From Tetraselmis striata (taxonomy: Eukaryota > Chlorophyta > Chlorodendrophyceae > Chlorodendrales > Chlorodendraceae), in assembly GCA_006384855.1 (NCBI GenBank), contig VCJN01000990.1, positions 62,001 through 126,000 of the forward strand: a DNA stretch of 64,000 nucleotides, read 5' to 3'. The notes beneath the pieces are model-generated. The model was given only the letters and a program-made list of their open reading frames with translations. It searched no databases and was not told the DNA's origin. How positions within the stretch are numbered: the first letter of the stretch is position 1; every line of letters starts with the position of its first letter. Both the position numbers and the translations under genes were made by a program. Of the stretch, positions 12,731-24,820 are shown piece after piece.

Positions 12731-14602
12731 ATGGCACGGGCAGCGGTGCTTATACTGCTATGGGCTGCGGTGGCGGCGGGGTGCGATAGACGCGAGAGTA
12801 GGCTCGCCCGGCAAGTGCTGCACGAGGTTCGGCTGTCCCCCCCCCCCCCCCCCCCCCCCTCGCCCCCGCGTGACAGGAGATAACGATCGGTTCTGGCTGC
12901 GCTCAGAGACGTATGCATCGTCACCCGACTCCTCCATGGGCTTGGCTGTACGTATGGCCATACAGCGCCATCACCCGCAGCCTGAGGCAGCCTGACCCCC
13001 TGTACTGCCCCCCTCCCCAACTCCCCATCCTTGTCAATCCCTGCAGCATGTCACGCCACACCTAACAGCTGCGGGGATGGAGCTGCCGATAGCGTGCCGC
13101 CTGCACCCGAAGCACGACATGTACGCGAAGCATGCAGCACACTCCGACCTCCCGCTGCACTTGCTTGCCAACCTCTCCTTAGCATCCCGCAGGCTGTCAG
13201 GGGTTGCAGGGGCGTGGTCATTACGGGGCCTCGGTCAGCGCTGAGACCCCCCCGCTGCGTCACCGCTGCGCACATACTCGCGCCCCCACAGGTATAGGGA
13301 CCAGGAGGAGCACAAAAAGCAGCTGCGAGTAGGCAACTGGAGGTGCGATTACTGCGGCAAGGTGCGAAGACCGACCAACTGCGGGTGGGACATGGCTCTC
13401 CCATGCGAGTGATGTGCTTAGTTGCGCCTCGCGCCGATGTGTGTAGCTCTTCAAGGCGGAGGAGTACCTGGACAAGCACATGGACAACCGCCACAGCAAC
13501 ATGACTCAGGTGCGGGCCTCGAGGACATGCTGCGTTTTCCCCGCTGCACACCCACCAGCGATGGGCTGAGCTGCTGCCCTCTGAGGCGGCAGGGGACGGT
13601 GTGCTTGGCGGAGTATGTGGACTTGCTGCACGGGCACGACTTTCATGACGGGCTCCGCAGCTTGCGGCACCAGTCCGTTCACAACTGCACTGTATCGGTG
13701 ATGGACAAGCGAGCCATGCACTGCCAGGCAAATCCCCCCCCCCCCCCCCCCTCCCCGCCTCCTGCGCCCAGTGGCAGGTGCCTATGCATTTGGTGAAGCG
13801 CTGGGGCCCTGAGAAGACTGCGCGTTATTAATGTGTGCCTCAGAACATGTTCAGCAAGTGCTTTCCGCTAGAGCTGGGCGACGGTGCAGCGCGCCTGCAA
13901 GGCAAGTGGCTACAGGGCTCTCTTTTCTTGTTACTGCCTGGATGAGCTTGGCATTCAGCAAGCCATGCGGGGCGGCTGCGAGTGAGCGGGTATTCTGGCT
14001 GACTGCCACGTCTTGCGCACAGATTACTTTGTGACCAACCTATGCGGAGCGCACACCTGCGATTTGAGGCGACGCCGCGCATTACTGAAGTCAATTGTGC
14101 AGAAGGTGGGGGCATTGGCTTGTGCTGCTGGGGGGGGGGGGGGGCTGTGTGTGTGCGTGTGGTGGCAGATGGCGGGGCGGGGGGGGGGGGGGGGGGGGGG
14201 GCTCTCGACCCGCGGAACCTGATAGATGCCCCGGCCGGCGTTCAGGACCGCACCGGCGCAGGCTGGGGCTGGACCCTGCTCAGCGGGGCACTGCTGCTAT
14301 GCACCGTGCTTATCTACATCTTCCTACTGCTCATGAAACAAGCGCAAGGGCAAGTGATCCTTTACCCGGCAGCCCCTTCCACCCCTCCCACCATCGCATT
14401 ACTTTCCAGGGCCTGCCACCGCTGCCTGCTTGTGATTGCCCTGGGGACTGACGCCGTTTCTGGAATGGTTCCCAGGGCGTTCTCCAACACCGCCGACCTG
14501 CAGCGTCGCCCAGGACGCCCGAGGCACCGCCAGCTGGGGACGCTGCAGGGCGCGACTCGAATTCTGCGGACCTTCAGCGGCGGCAAGATGAAGAATTTTT
14601 GA
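12731..14602 (+). CDS. C2H2 zinc-finger protein with signal peptide and C-terminal membrane anchor
   Basis: Nine-exon model, 293 residues: 12731-12826, 13047-13216, 13292-13361, 13447-13509, 13593-13727, 13844-13901, 14023-14105, 14246-14353, 14504-14602. The start gives a clear signal peptide (MARAAVLILLWAAVAAG). Exons 3-4 join to WRCDYCGKLFKAEEYLDKHM, a single C2H2 finger (C107, C110, H123, H128). Further conserved-looking blocks are VCLAEYVDLLHGHDFHD and DYFVTNLCGAHTC, which contain more Cys/His. A transmembrane helix (ALLLCTVLIYIFLLLM) and a short basic tail end the protein. I recall plant and algal single-finger proteins of this layout, of unknown function. Exon 2's end and exon 5's end are the least certain. 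Exon 6, and probably exon 5, use GC donors. Signal peptide plus anchor suggests an endomembrane protein, not a transcription factor. Confidence 0.78.
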
Positions 14603-16464
14603 GCATGTTGACCCTGGTGCTGAGTAGGCTAGACCTGCCTGCTTCCTGGCGACGCACCGTGTGGCGTATAATGAATAAAACAGCTGACCATTTAGACACC
14701 TTGACGATAGGGCGACTGAAGCACCAAGGATGGAATGCTGTCTTTTCGGCCTCATCTCCACTGTTCCGCATATGCGTCGGCCTGCCGTGGATTCATATGC
14801 AACACATCTACACCAGTTGCACTTGAAGGACTTGCCTCTCTATTCTACGGAAATATGAGCACGCGCGGCTGGGTGAAGTCGCCATTAATACTTCAATGGA
14901 GAAAGGTGCAGGTCCCAAGCTGCGACGCTGTTCTGGCTAGTGGTATACATAGTCTTCGCAACCACACAGGCGCCTCTCGCATGCAAATAAGCCGCATCCC
15001 TGGCCAGCTGAACCACTGCCCCTTCTTGTTATTAGAAAATGTAAGTCAGCACATAGTGGAAGTGCACACGTTTATATGTTCACGAAAGCTTACCACAATC
15101 CGCTGGAACTGCTGCCTATCATGTGCGCGTGTAATGTGGCGGTAATGCAATGTCCCGGGGGCGAAAAAAAAATGTAATGTAAACACTGCGCACGTGACAA
15201 GGTCTGAACGGGTTTAGGGTTTTCAAACTGTACACGAACAAGGGCATGGACTGGGAGGGTCGCTCATGCGGCGGGTAAATGATTGGAACTCATGTGCGAA
15301 TATCGTAAATTTAGTAGAACGCCGGATGGAAACAGACAGGGCACACGTTTCCGGGAGACACAATTCGCAATTATCATTATCTCATTCTGCAGCGGCTATT
15401 GTGGGATCAGTGGCTGTGCCGTGCTGCACAGTGCTAGGTACCAATGCTGCTGCGACGATTAGTCGCTGTATGCCTGTATAGAAAATGGCTTATCGCTGGA
15501 CTATGAAAAGAAAGGTTCTTCCCGTCCACTTGGCTGTACATCTGCGGTTGGCTTTCGAGCTCAATTGTGACCGTTGCAAACTGCGTGTACACTAGTAAGG
15601 TAGTACCTAAGATTGCTTGTACATCACGTAACTGCCTGCAAATACCGGCTACCATAGGCCTATGTACGTAGGTGAGTGCTGTTGAGTACATGTGTTGTCA
15701 GAAGCGACATCACAGCAGGCACGACACATATATTTCATATTTATATTTTATATATTATATCTGTACGTATGCATACACATATATCATATTTGTATAAGAA
15801 TCACATACCGGTAGATATATACAAATCCAAAAATAACCCACTGCTCACCAGCTCGTCCCGCCAGGGGATAGTCCTGGCGTAGATAAGTAGATAGTCTAGA
15901 TAGTTTGCTTCGCACGAGGTGGTAGTGTTGTACTAGGTCGACGTCACTCGTGGAACGAAACGACTGTTCTGCCACTTTTTCTGCCCAGAAGAACTAGCGA
16001 CTACCTCCCAGTCGCTGCGTAAGGACGTAAGGACCTTTTATGTCAATACGTGTTTTGTTACAACTCTGGTTATTGGTCGTTAATATACACCCGGCTCATC
16101 ACGGCGGTTCCGCAGAACTACGTATGTACGTAAACTACGTAAAATTCGCCCCGGGTCATCGACCGAAGCCGCCCCAGCACTACTTGACCTCGTGCGCCAA
16201 CTGCAGTCGTAGGTTTGGCATAGCCATAAACCCGTTGCCTCATTCGAATAACCGCGGATCGGAGGGCTAACGCATTAGCCGGGTAAACCCGGGACACGGC
16301 CCCGGACGAGATTGCCCTAAACTAACAGAGCCGGGAATCGATCCGGGGACCCGAGTAGACGACCACCGCTCAACCGAGCGGACAGACAACGAGGCCCGAG
16401 CATATACCATCCGGGCCAGCCCAAGGCCGGCAGTACGGGAATGGAGAGGAATAACGGTATATAT
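14603..16464. other. 3' region of zinc-finger gene and intergenic
   Basis: TGTAA poly(A)-type signals occur near 15050, 15130 and 15174, any of which could end the zinc-finger transcript. The remainder is AT-rich without coding signal. AGTCGCTG/TAGCGACT-like motifs lie near 15460 and 15994. A possible tRNA-like fragment at 16320-16395 is weak. Confidence 0.4.
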
Positions 16465-19079
16465 GTTCTAAACTTGTTTATTTATGGGGCGGTTTCCTCC
16501 TTTCCCGCGCCTAACCGCTTTTCGGTTACCGTGCTGCTCAGTGGTGCGGGATACTAGGCACATGTCGTTGCGCCTTTTTTTGGTGCAACACAAGCGAGTA
16601 GACATAAAAGCAGCCATAACAGCTGAGCATGCCATATCTTGCAGTTTCGCTGCGCTACACGCAACGATAAAGCTGTCTCGCAACTTGTGGCGGGCAAGGT
16701 CACCCCAGGTTGTTCAAGACCACACTCGGCTCACCACTTGTGTGTGAAATTCTCATCCGTACGTCCGCGCGTTACGATGTGAGGTGGAAAAGAACCCGTC
16801 GTTGAGCCGACGCTCGAATCGCTACAAGCAGACGTGAAGGCACAGTCTACATTGCTGCGCGAGCTTGCAACAACGCTGGCTCAGTTGACGGCTCGTGACC
16901 ATGTTGTTGTTGGTGGAGACGGAGCACATGGGTCCGGTTTCGGGCAGCGCATCGCGGGACAACCGACATGCAGCGGGGGAGCCGCAATGCGCCCCGACTT
17001 GCTAGAGCTAGCCCAGAGCGGCCGTGTCGGAGCAAAATCCGTGAGTGACGAGGACGACCACCTCGCGGTGTCAGAGCTACTGCGGCGAGCAAAGTCTGGT
17101 TACGAGGCCGTTCGACCGGTCAGCCGAGTGCCTGGGCTCTTTTCCCTGAGTACCGACATGACGAACGAGTACCTCAAGAAGGATGACCGGCGTCTGCCGG
17201 CCTAGGAGGAGTATCTTTGGATGTCATGATTCGGGGCCCGCATGGGCGCTCTCTTCGTAGCTTTCGACGAGCTGCTACCCTACGTCCCTGCTGCTAATCA
17301 AGACTTCACCCTATACCTCGCGCGTGCTCGGAATCACGCCGAGGCCATCGACAAGGCGTTTCGCTTTCGTCTAGCTATCATGCGGAGGCTTAGCGAGGTC
17401 AAGCGTGTGCTCGGTGACCAAGGCGTTCTGGACGTAGTGCGAGCCCAGCGCTGCCGAACAATTGGGCTCTGAGATTTTCGGGGACCTGGTGAAGGACTAC
17501 GAGCGCCGCGTCTACGAGGCGACGGTTGCCAGCAGCGCAAAAGTTACCGCCAATGCTCGGGTGGCGGCGGCGCCTGCATGACGCGGGCGTGGACGTGGGC
17601 GTGGCGGCGGTCGTCGCGGGCGTGGCCGCGAAGGTGAGCACGAGTGACGGTGTGGGGCGCCTTTCGTCGGAGTTGCTGGCGGATTGCGAGGCCACCTTTC
17701 GGCGACCGCTGCACGGCGAACCGTAACATCTCACCGACGGGATGAGCGCCGTGTGTCCGGACCGGACCCCCCCCCCCCCCCCCCCCCCTTAAAGACTTCA
17801 TTTAGGCCTTCCTCGATGCGGCGCTTCTTAAAGCTACAGCCGAGTGCGGCTCAACCATCCGCACACATGCGCATGGCGACTCAACAAACCGCCTCCCGTA
17901 CCATCTCATAGCTGCGTCAGTCGGTTGTCACCATGCGTGTTACAACTGGTTCGCAACGACCAAACTTCGGGCGTGTACGTTACGCGCGTGACAAGCGCTA
18001 CTAGCGCGAAGGGCATGCGGGGCGGCCCTCCTAACTGAACCTCGCCCCGCAAATAAACCCGTACTTGCGTTGTTGCAAACCCGTCAAGCAACTACCGGCC
18101 AACCGCCGAAAACCTAACCACTGCCGCCGAGTACTTTGCTAACGTGAACCGTCCCTATGTTACTCTGTCGGCCAAGCGCCGCACTTACGTAATTGACGAG
18201 TCCGAAGCTGTCGCCCCTTGGGTTACTTCACTCCGGTCTCGGCTACATGACGCGTTTGGCTCAGACGAGTTATATTGGGGCAGCGGACTCTCGACCTACT
18301 CGTCTCCCTCTCCCTCACCGCTCAGACACCCAAGAGCTACCCCGGCAGATTGTCTCAATTCGCGGAGTTTTGCCGGGACTCCGAGAACATCAGCCCGCTG
18401 GAGGCGACCACTGCTATTGGCGTATGGTACGTTGCTTGGATTGCGGGCGAGCGGGGGCACAATGGGACGAAATCGTTGCAGCCCTACATGTCCGCAATCA
18501 ACAGTCATGTTCTTTGAGCTACACAACCTCGACCCGATCGCCAAGGACAGCCTGCACCTTGCTGCGGCTCGTCGTGGCATGCTGCTAAGGCAACGCCGCC
18601 CGAAGGCAGCTGCCCCTTTGCGAGTCCCTATGCCTGCTGATGTCGCTTACATCTTCGTCGTCGAGCAAGCAGAGTTGATTGTGTGCTCCCATTCTACAGT
18701 ACCAGTACAACTTCCGAGCCCTCGTGGCCTCGGTTGTCAACTGAATGTTCGTTGCCAGAGGACTTACTGGCGTTTCCTGCCGAGTGCGGGACGTGCATGT
18801 CGACGATTACTACATTACCCTGCAGGTGTACCGCGAGAAAGGCCGCGCTGGTCGACGCGGTCCCGACGACCTGCGCGTACTACTCCTTCCAGTGTCGGAG
18901 CATCCCCGCATTGCGCGTCTCCTGCACCACTTCATCGACCACATACAATCTGCCCCCTAGCTCATGTTGTTGCTTTGGTCGAAACAACTTCTGGGCGGTC
19001 ACCCCGAGCGAGCAGTCCAAGTGTTGGACCGCCGCTACAATGTCGGACTGGCTCTCTACGGCCGTTCGGCTTGTCGGTG

Positions 19080-19122
<43 letters not shown>

Positions 19123-19897
19123 CACTTCATGGAGCTCACACAGCCTTCGCAAGGGGGAAGCATCTGCCGCTAACGCCATCGGAATTCCACTGTCCCACAT
19201 TCGCTACCAAGGCGGCTGGGGCACTAACTCCGACGTAGTATCGCATCGCAGTATCGCGCGATTCGTAGCGACGTATGCTGCGGCGATGGGGTATAAACTA
19301 AGGACTCCTGCTTGATGTATGTTGTACAGTATTGAGCCCGGCGGCTCGTCGCGTTGCTCGCACATCAACCTACTACATCGACCCCAACGTCCTTCTATTC
19401 ATCGTCTGGCGCGTGGTTCTTCTTCGGTCACATCGCGCCCCTCCGCCACTTATTCCAAGTCCAACAAGACTCCACAGCGGTGGCTGTCTCGGTGCCCCCT
19501 TCATGATCTGGCGCTACCCCTTCTCCGTCAATCAACCGTCAATCAACCGCTCTCTATGTTCGCTCAACCCTGGCAAAACCAGACTCAACTTTGAAATGTT
19601 CTAAACTTGTTTATGGGGTTTCCTCCTTTCCCTAACCGCTTTTCGGCTACCGTGCTGCTCAGTGGTACGGGATACTAGGCACCTTTCGTTGCGCCCTTTT
19701 TGGGTGCAGCTCGAGTAGAAGCACCCATAACAGCTGAGCCTGCCATCTTCCAGTGTCGCTGCGCTACACGCAGCGCCCCCCTGACTCCATAATATATTCC
19801 CTCCAGCACGCTTTCACTTTACCTTCCTGCCGATTTCGGCTCTTTTTGTAAAAAGACTGCGCGATATTTTCGGCAAAACTATACTCAGCTTTGAAAC
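16465..19897 (+). mobile_element. Degenerate tyrosine-recombinase element with split direct repeats (copy 2)
   Basis: A diverged relative of the element at 32025-35208, with the same order: A1 (16465-16667), body, B1 (19571-19597), A2 (19598-19777), B2 (19871-19897, diverged). B1 is identical to the 27-bp B repeat of the intact copy. The body carries the Gag-like frame in pieces (16834-17205, 17242-17472) and YR fragments including AQTPKSYPGRLSQFAEFCRD, SHSLRKGEASAANAIG and HIRYQGGWGTNSDVV. It is broken by frameshifts, stops (e.g. near 17203 and 17461), two poly-C expansions (17767-17788 and 19083-19120) and an insertion of about 120 bp at ~19238-19360 between the GGW motif and the catalytic Tyr region. 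Confidence 0.85.
16834..19540 (+). pseudogene. Gag-like and tyrosine recombinase pseudogenes
   Basis: Coding remnants of YR copy 2. They align almost colinearly with the Gag-like ORF and the YR ORF of the intact copy, but shift frame repeatedly. The HSLRKG box and GGW motif survive in one frame (18683-19315), whereas the segment carrying the catalytic tyrosine (YYIDPNVLL) is displaced downstream by an insertion and lies in another frame. No functional product is expected. Confidence 0.85.
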
Positions 19898-21084
19898 CAC
19901 TACATCTGAGGAAGTTCGTTGCGAGCCGGGCGCATTCATCCGTGTCGTAGTCGAACCATGCAATATAGCGCTATATATCCGTGTGTAAGAAAGAGATAAT
20001 CGTTTTCCTTCCGGACTGCGATGCTGGATAAGGCGGCGCTCGACGAGTAGGGGGGTGGCGTCAGACGTGGCATAGCCAGGGACGCCGAATCTCATCGAAA
20101 TGTCCAGACTCCAATCTCTCGGCATAGGGTCGTCCGAATCAGAATGAATTTGGACGATACCGGATACTGGTACAGTACCTGGACAATGCCTGGGCATACT
20201 CTAAACTACACAGGTATTCACTCGCTGTTCTCATTTTACTAGAAAATGTCCAACTACTGAAATATGGACAACATGTACAAGTTGGCTCAACTTCCTGGAC
20301 ACAGCTGTGACTGGCTGGCGGCTCGCTTCCGCCCAGCCTGGATGCGGAGCGGCGCCACACGTCCGGCCCACTCACCGCTGGCGTGGCCCTTTCCACCGCT
20401 ACAGCTCTCGTATCTCCAGGCGCCTGTTCCCCTACAGGTGCGGCTTTGATGGTTTTGCACCCATGTGACCGGACTGTGTGGATGCACTTGGAGCACACGT
20501 CTCAGCTAGGCGGGGGAGGCAGGCTGTGCGGCTGCCATCGCGCGCTCATAGTGTCAGCCAGGCCGCGAGCAAGGCGGCGGCCGCCGCCGCCTCCGCTCCG
20601 TGGGGCTGCTCTCGCCGGCGCATTGGCACGAGCCGCCTCTCTGCCTCAATATTTCTCCCCCGTAACTCAGTATTGAGGATCAGGTCCATCTATTTATCGT
20701 CAGGGAAGCCACCGCCGGACCGGAGGGGCGGCCGTCGCCTTCCCTGCGGGGGCTTCTGCCCCGTCGCATTGGCCCTATCGGATGTACGCTAGTAATGTAC
20801 TGGGCATTGGCCGCGTGGGATAACCCCCCCCCCCCCCCCCCCCCCCCCCTCGGCCCCTCTTTGACAACGACGGGAGAACTGCCTTTTCGCTGCCCCCTCC
20901 CCTGGACATAGCACAACACATCTAGATGCTACATAATGGAAGCTGATAACCCAAGCGCACGAGGCGGAAGCGCGGCGGCGTGTGCGCGCTGCTTTGCCCG
21001 GACGGCACTGACGCCTTTTGCCGCACATCGGGTTGTGCTCCAGGTCGACAGCTCCTTCCTCGCTCGCTCCTGTCAGTCGCTGCG
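19898..21084. other. Intergenic upstream of plastid S1 gene
   Basis: No gene supported. Contains a C26 run (about 20824-20849) some 240 bp before the PRPS1 start. The PRPS1 promoter and 5' untranslated region should lie in the last few hundred bases. Confidence 0.4.
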
Positions 21085-22961
21085 ATGGCTGCCGTCTCCG
21101 TGAGCAGCGTTTGCACTCGGGCGCAGGTCCAGGCCCGCGCCCCCGGCCCATCTGTGGTACGCCGCGCCGCCGCGGCGCCCGTGCCGGCCTCCTCCCAGGC
21201 TTCGCGCTCGGTGCGCCGCCTGCCTGTGCTCGCCGCCGCCCTGGCGGAGGACACCTCCGTGGCCAGCAGCATGGATGACGACATGGACTCCGCCGGTATG
21301 TACGCGGAGTTCGCTGAGATGCTGGAGCAGTACGATCACAGCTTCAAGCGTGGGGACCTCGTCACCGGCACCGTCTTCCGCGTCGATGCCCGTGGCGCGT
21401 ACGTTGACATTGGTGCCAAGGGCGCGGGCTATGTCCCTTCCAACGAGTGCTCCATGAACACGAACGTCAAGGTGCGTATGTACCTGCCTGCAGGATCATG
21501 GGCAGGACGTAACGCAGGGGTGGTGAAAGGGGCCTGAACAAGATTGGGGCAGGGCGGAAGATGCGGGAAATCTGCGCGAGATGGCGTTTTTTCTTGGGGG
21601 GGGGGGGGGGGGGGGGGTGGGGGGGGGTCAATCGGCAGTTAGTATTCTGACCCCAGCCGAGTTCTACTCTCCTTTTTTCTCACAATAAGTCTGCGCCCTC
21701 TCCTTGCACTGTCAGGCCAACGAGGTGCTGACCGTGGAGACCCAGCGCGAGTTCCTCATTACCAAGGACAACGCCAAGGATGGCGAGATTGGCCTGTCTC
21801 TCAGGCAGCTTGAGGTAATGGCCCTGGTGTGGCTGCCATGTCAGCAGAGGAAATGGTTGGTAACTCGACAATGGTACAGGGGTTTTGACGCTTCGCCCTG
21901 TGGCTGACGAGCTCATTGGGCGGTGCTGCAGTACTCTGTGGCTTGGCAGCGCGTGCGTCAGCTCCAGGAGGAGGATGTGACCGTGATGGGCAAGGTGCTG
22001 AGCCTGAACAGGGGCGGCCTGCTGGTCGATGTGGAGCACATCAAGGGCTTTGTTCCCACCAGCCAGCTCGGCTACGTAAGCCGCTCCCTTCCTCTGTGGC
22101 TTGACACCTCCCTCACCGCAAAGCGCATCCAATGCTCAGCCTTTAGCATCCCAACTGTTTCATAGCTAGTTTGACACGTGCCCTGTGTCACCCTGTGATG
22201 GCAGCGCGTGAACGCCGAGAACTCCATGGGCATGGAGATCCCTCTCAAGTTCCTGGAGGTTGACGAGGAGCGCCAGCGTCTGGTGTTCTCCAACCGCAAG
22301 GCCGTCACTGAGATCCCCACCATGGACTTCAAGGTCGGTGCAGCTTTGAAGCGCTCGCAGCAGTACCATGGCGCGTGGCATGCACACTGACCCCCGCCCA
22401 TGTGCATCTTGGCAGGTTGGCGATGTTGTGGAGGGTATCGTGGAGTCTATCCGGCCTTTCGGCGCCTTCATCAACCTGGGTGAGACCAACGGCCTGCTGC
22501 ACATCAGCCAGATCAGCCACGAGCGCGTCAATGCCGTGGAGAACGTCCTCACCCCCGGCGATCGCCTGAAGGTATGCTGCCCCCCCCTCCGCTATCCTTT
22601 CTTCTTAAAACCCAACCCCACCAGTAGTTTTCGCAGTCCCATGTGCAGAAATGCGGCTGCTTTTTGCCTCATTTGCTGGCTTCATAACCACTTTAGGGCA
22701 TGGCATAACTTATCTAATGTACCTGCTGCTGTGCTGCGCGTGCAGGTGATGATCCTGAGCAAGGACCGCGAAAAGGGCCGCGTCGCTCTGTCCACCCGGA
22801 AGCTGGAGCCTACCCCCGGTGACATGCTCCGCGACCCCGCGCTCGTCTTCGCCAAGGCCGACGAGATGGCCGCCACCTTCCGGGAACGCGTGGCGGAGGC
22901 CGAAGCCGCTGCTCGCGAGGAGGAGGAGCGCATGACCGCGGGCGTTGCTGCGGAGGAGTAA
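21085..22961 (+). CDS. PRPS1: Plastid 30S ribosomal protein S1
   Basis: Six exons, all phase 0: 21085-21471, 21716-21814, 21932-22075, 22205-22333, 22416-22571, 22746-22961, giving 376 residues. The N-terminal ~55 residues are Ala/Ser/Arg-rich with few acids, typical of a chloroplast transit peptide. Three S1 (OB-fold) RNA-binding domains follow: ~88-150 ([20 protein letters not shown]), ~174-235 ([19 protein letters not shown]) and ~254-320 ([33 protein letters not shown]). The third is the most canonical. The tail is acidic and Ala/Glu-rich. Plastid S1 proteins have three rather than six S1 domains, which fits. The role is binding plastid mRNA leaders on the 30S subunit during initiation. 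The start is the first ATG giving a transit peptide. A TGTAA signal lies 234 bp past the stop. Confidence 0.95.
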
Positions 22962-23194
22962 GCAAGACGGACTGATCGCTTTTAAGAGTGCGCAGTTGCA
23001 GCTATACAGAGCCGGAGGCTAGCCGGCTTGGTGCAGTGCAGGCGGCTGGTGTTTGAGGTCTATATATGACGACCACTGGGGCGGGTTTCAGCGGATTAAG
23101 GGAACTGGGGCAGGGCGACAGCGCTGCAGTATGACCACCATTGGGTTGCACCTTCTTCACGTTTTGAAGGCGCTTCCTGTGAAAAGGCAACGAA

Positions 23195-23199
23195 TGTAA
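23195..23199 (+). terminator. Poly(A) signal TGTAA for PRPS1
   Basis: TGTAA, the common chlorophyte polyadenylation signal, lies 234 bp downstream of the PRPS1 stop. Assigned by position and motif only. Confidence 0.5.
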
Positions 23200-24693
23200 A
23201 TCAGATGTCGCCAGGGCATTTGCTTATCATGCAGGAATGCGCGTGTGGCTGAAGCTCTCAGGGAGGGCAGGGCGTTTTTTGCGGACATGCAAAGAATGCA
23301 ACACCAACTGCGGTTTTGACCCGTTTGGCCTCGCTGCACAGTGACATTATTGGTCTCGGCATCATTGCAACGTTGGCAAATGTCCCTTCATGTGCTCTTA
23401 GCAGCACTGCGTTCATATGTCATCCGCATCCTGCAGACGGATTGTGGAATTTGCGCAAATAGTACTGCAAATATTTGCCTTTGCGGGCTGGCGCCTGGAA
23501 GTGGTGGTGGCAGATATTGCTTCTCTGGTTCTGCTCCAATGATCCCTGAATAATCTCTGCTTCTTTGAAGCTCACCGCGGCCCGGTATGAAATGCACTTA
23601 TGCCAGCAGCAGTCACATTGGAGTAATTCTGGTATTGTTTCGTGTATCCTGGTGGGAACCTACCGGCCGCTCGTGCTAATAGACCAGGCTTTCGCGGTGC
23701 GGGTAGTGACCACGGCAGGAAGTTTGTCATGAGCTATTTGTAAGTAGTTTTAAAATAAAGGCGGAGCTTAAGTCAGCGGGATTAAGGGGATTAAGAGGAT
23801 TAAGGGGATTTATGCGGAAGCGACTTAAGCAGTATTTACGGATGACGACTGGAATTCAGCATGTCTTCAGCATGAATTCCGTCGGAAGCGCCGGCCAGAT
23901 CGCCCAGACAAGCCCGGACAGGCGGTCATCATGCAATTGGTGACGTGGCCCAGCTGGAATTCCGCCGGAAGTATGATGACAGAAACTGAGTTAGGGTCCA
24001 GGTAGGGTCATTATATTTTTGAGATGGTTTTCTGCCGGAACTTCCGCCGGAAATTTCGAAACCTTTAAAAGCTATATAATCCTCAAGGATTTATATTGTC
24101 GGATGAACTTCTGGTAAATGAAGTTCAGTACCCGTACGGTACGGGTATTGCAGTGATATGTGGTGTGTGCCGCGCAGTGTGCACGCCCTGGCCTGTTTCG
24201 TCTTCATCCGCTGGAAGTTCGTGTGGTGACGGTACGAGTACGGTACCTGGGTACTGGGGTGTGCAGTGTACAGGCCCTATCTACTGTTTCTTCCGCACAC
24301 CCCCAGCGCACACCACCACCGCCCTGGTTTACTTCTGCTACAGGTACACTACAGGGGTCAAGAAAAACTACACGGTAAACGGGTCCGAATGCCAGGCAAG
24401 CAGCATATCGGGGTGTTTCTAATAGATTTCGTGATTCTAACGTATATTTTCAGAGCCACGGCAACAGTATCGCCGTCGCCGTCGCCACAGCTCGCACGAC
24501 GATGACGCTTCGTTTCCGAGCAGTTGTCTCCCAAGCAGCCTCCGTTCAAACAACGCCTCTCGCGCGCCCCTGCACTCGCTGTCTCAATGCTAACCCACTC
24601 CAGAAACATAACCACACAGCGCCACCGCTTCCAGCGTAACCTCTCCAAGTTCCAGCTTCGTTACCGCCGTGCGCAGCTCCTCGGAATTTTGCA
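23200..24693. other. Intergenic with TTCCGCCGGAA palindromes
   Basis: No gene supported. Palindromic TTCCGNCGGAA-type motifs recur near 23876, 23956 and 24047, and a GGATTAAGG-type short tandem near 23780-23810. GTACGGTACGGG-like motifs lie near 24130 and 24236. These could be regulatory or repeat remnants. Confidence 0.4.
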
Positions 24694-24775
24694 ATGACTT
24701 CTCTTCAGGGCAAGTTCGGGGATGGGGACGTCGACAAGTTCGTGCGTTTCCCGAACTCGCCCCTAGTTTGCTTCG

Positions 24776-24820
<45 letters not shown>

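Noticed and set aside
16320..16395. tRNA-like sequence on the minus strand (GGATCGATTCCCGG resembling a B box)
   Set aside because: No cloverleaf with a complete acceptor stem or anticodon arm could be folded by eye; at most a decayed tRNA-derived fragment.
18144..19238. 364-codon open frame in the decayed YR copy
   Set aside because: It passes through the recombinase remnant in a shifted frame and is extended by a poly-C run read as poly-Pro; alignment to the intact copy shows it is not the YR frame.
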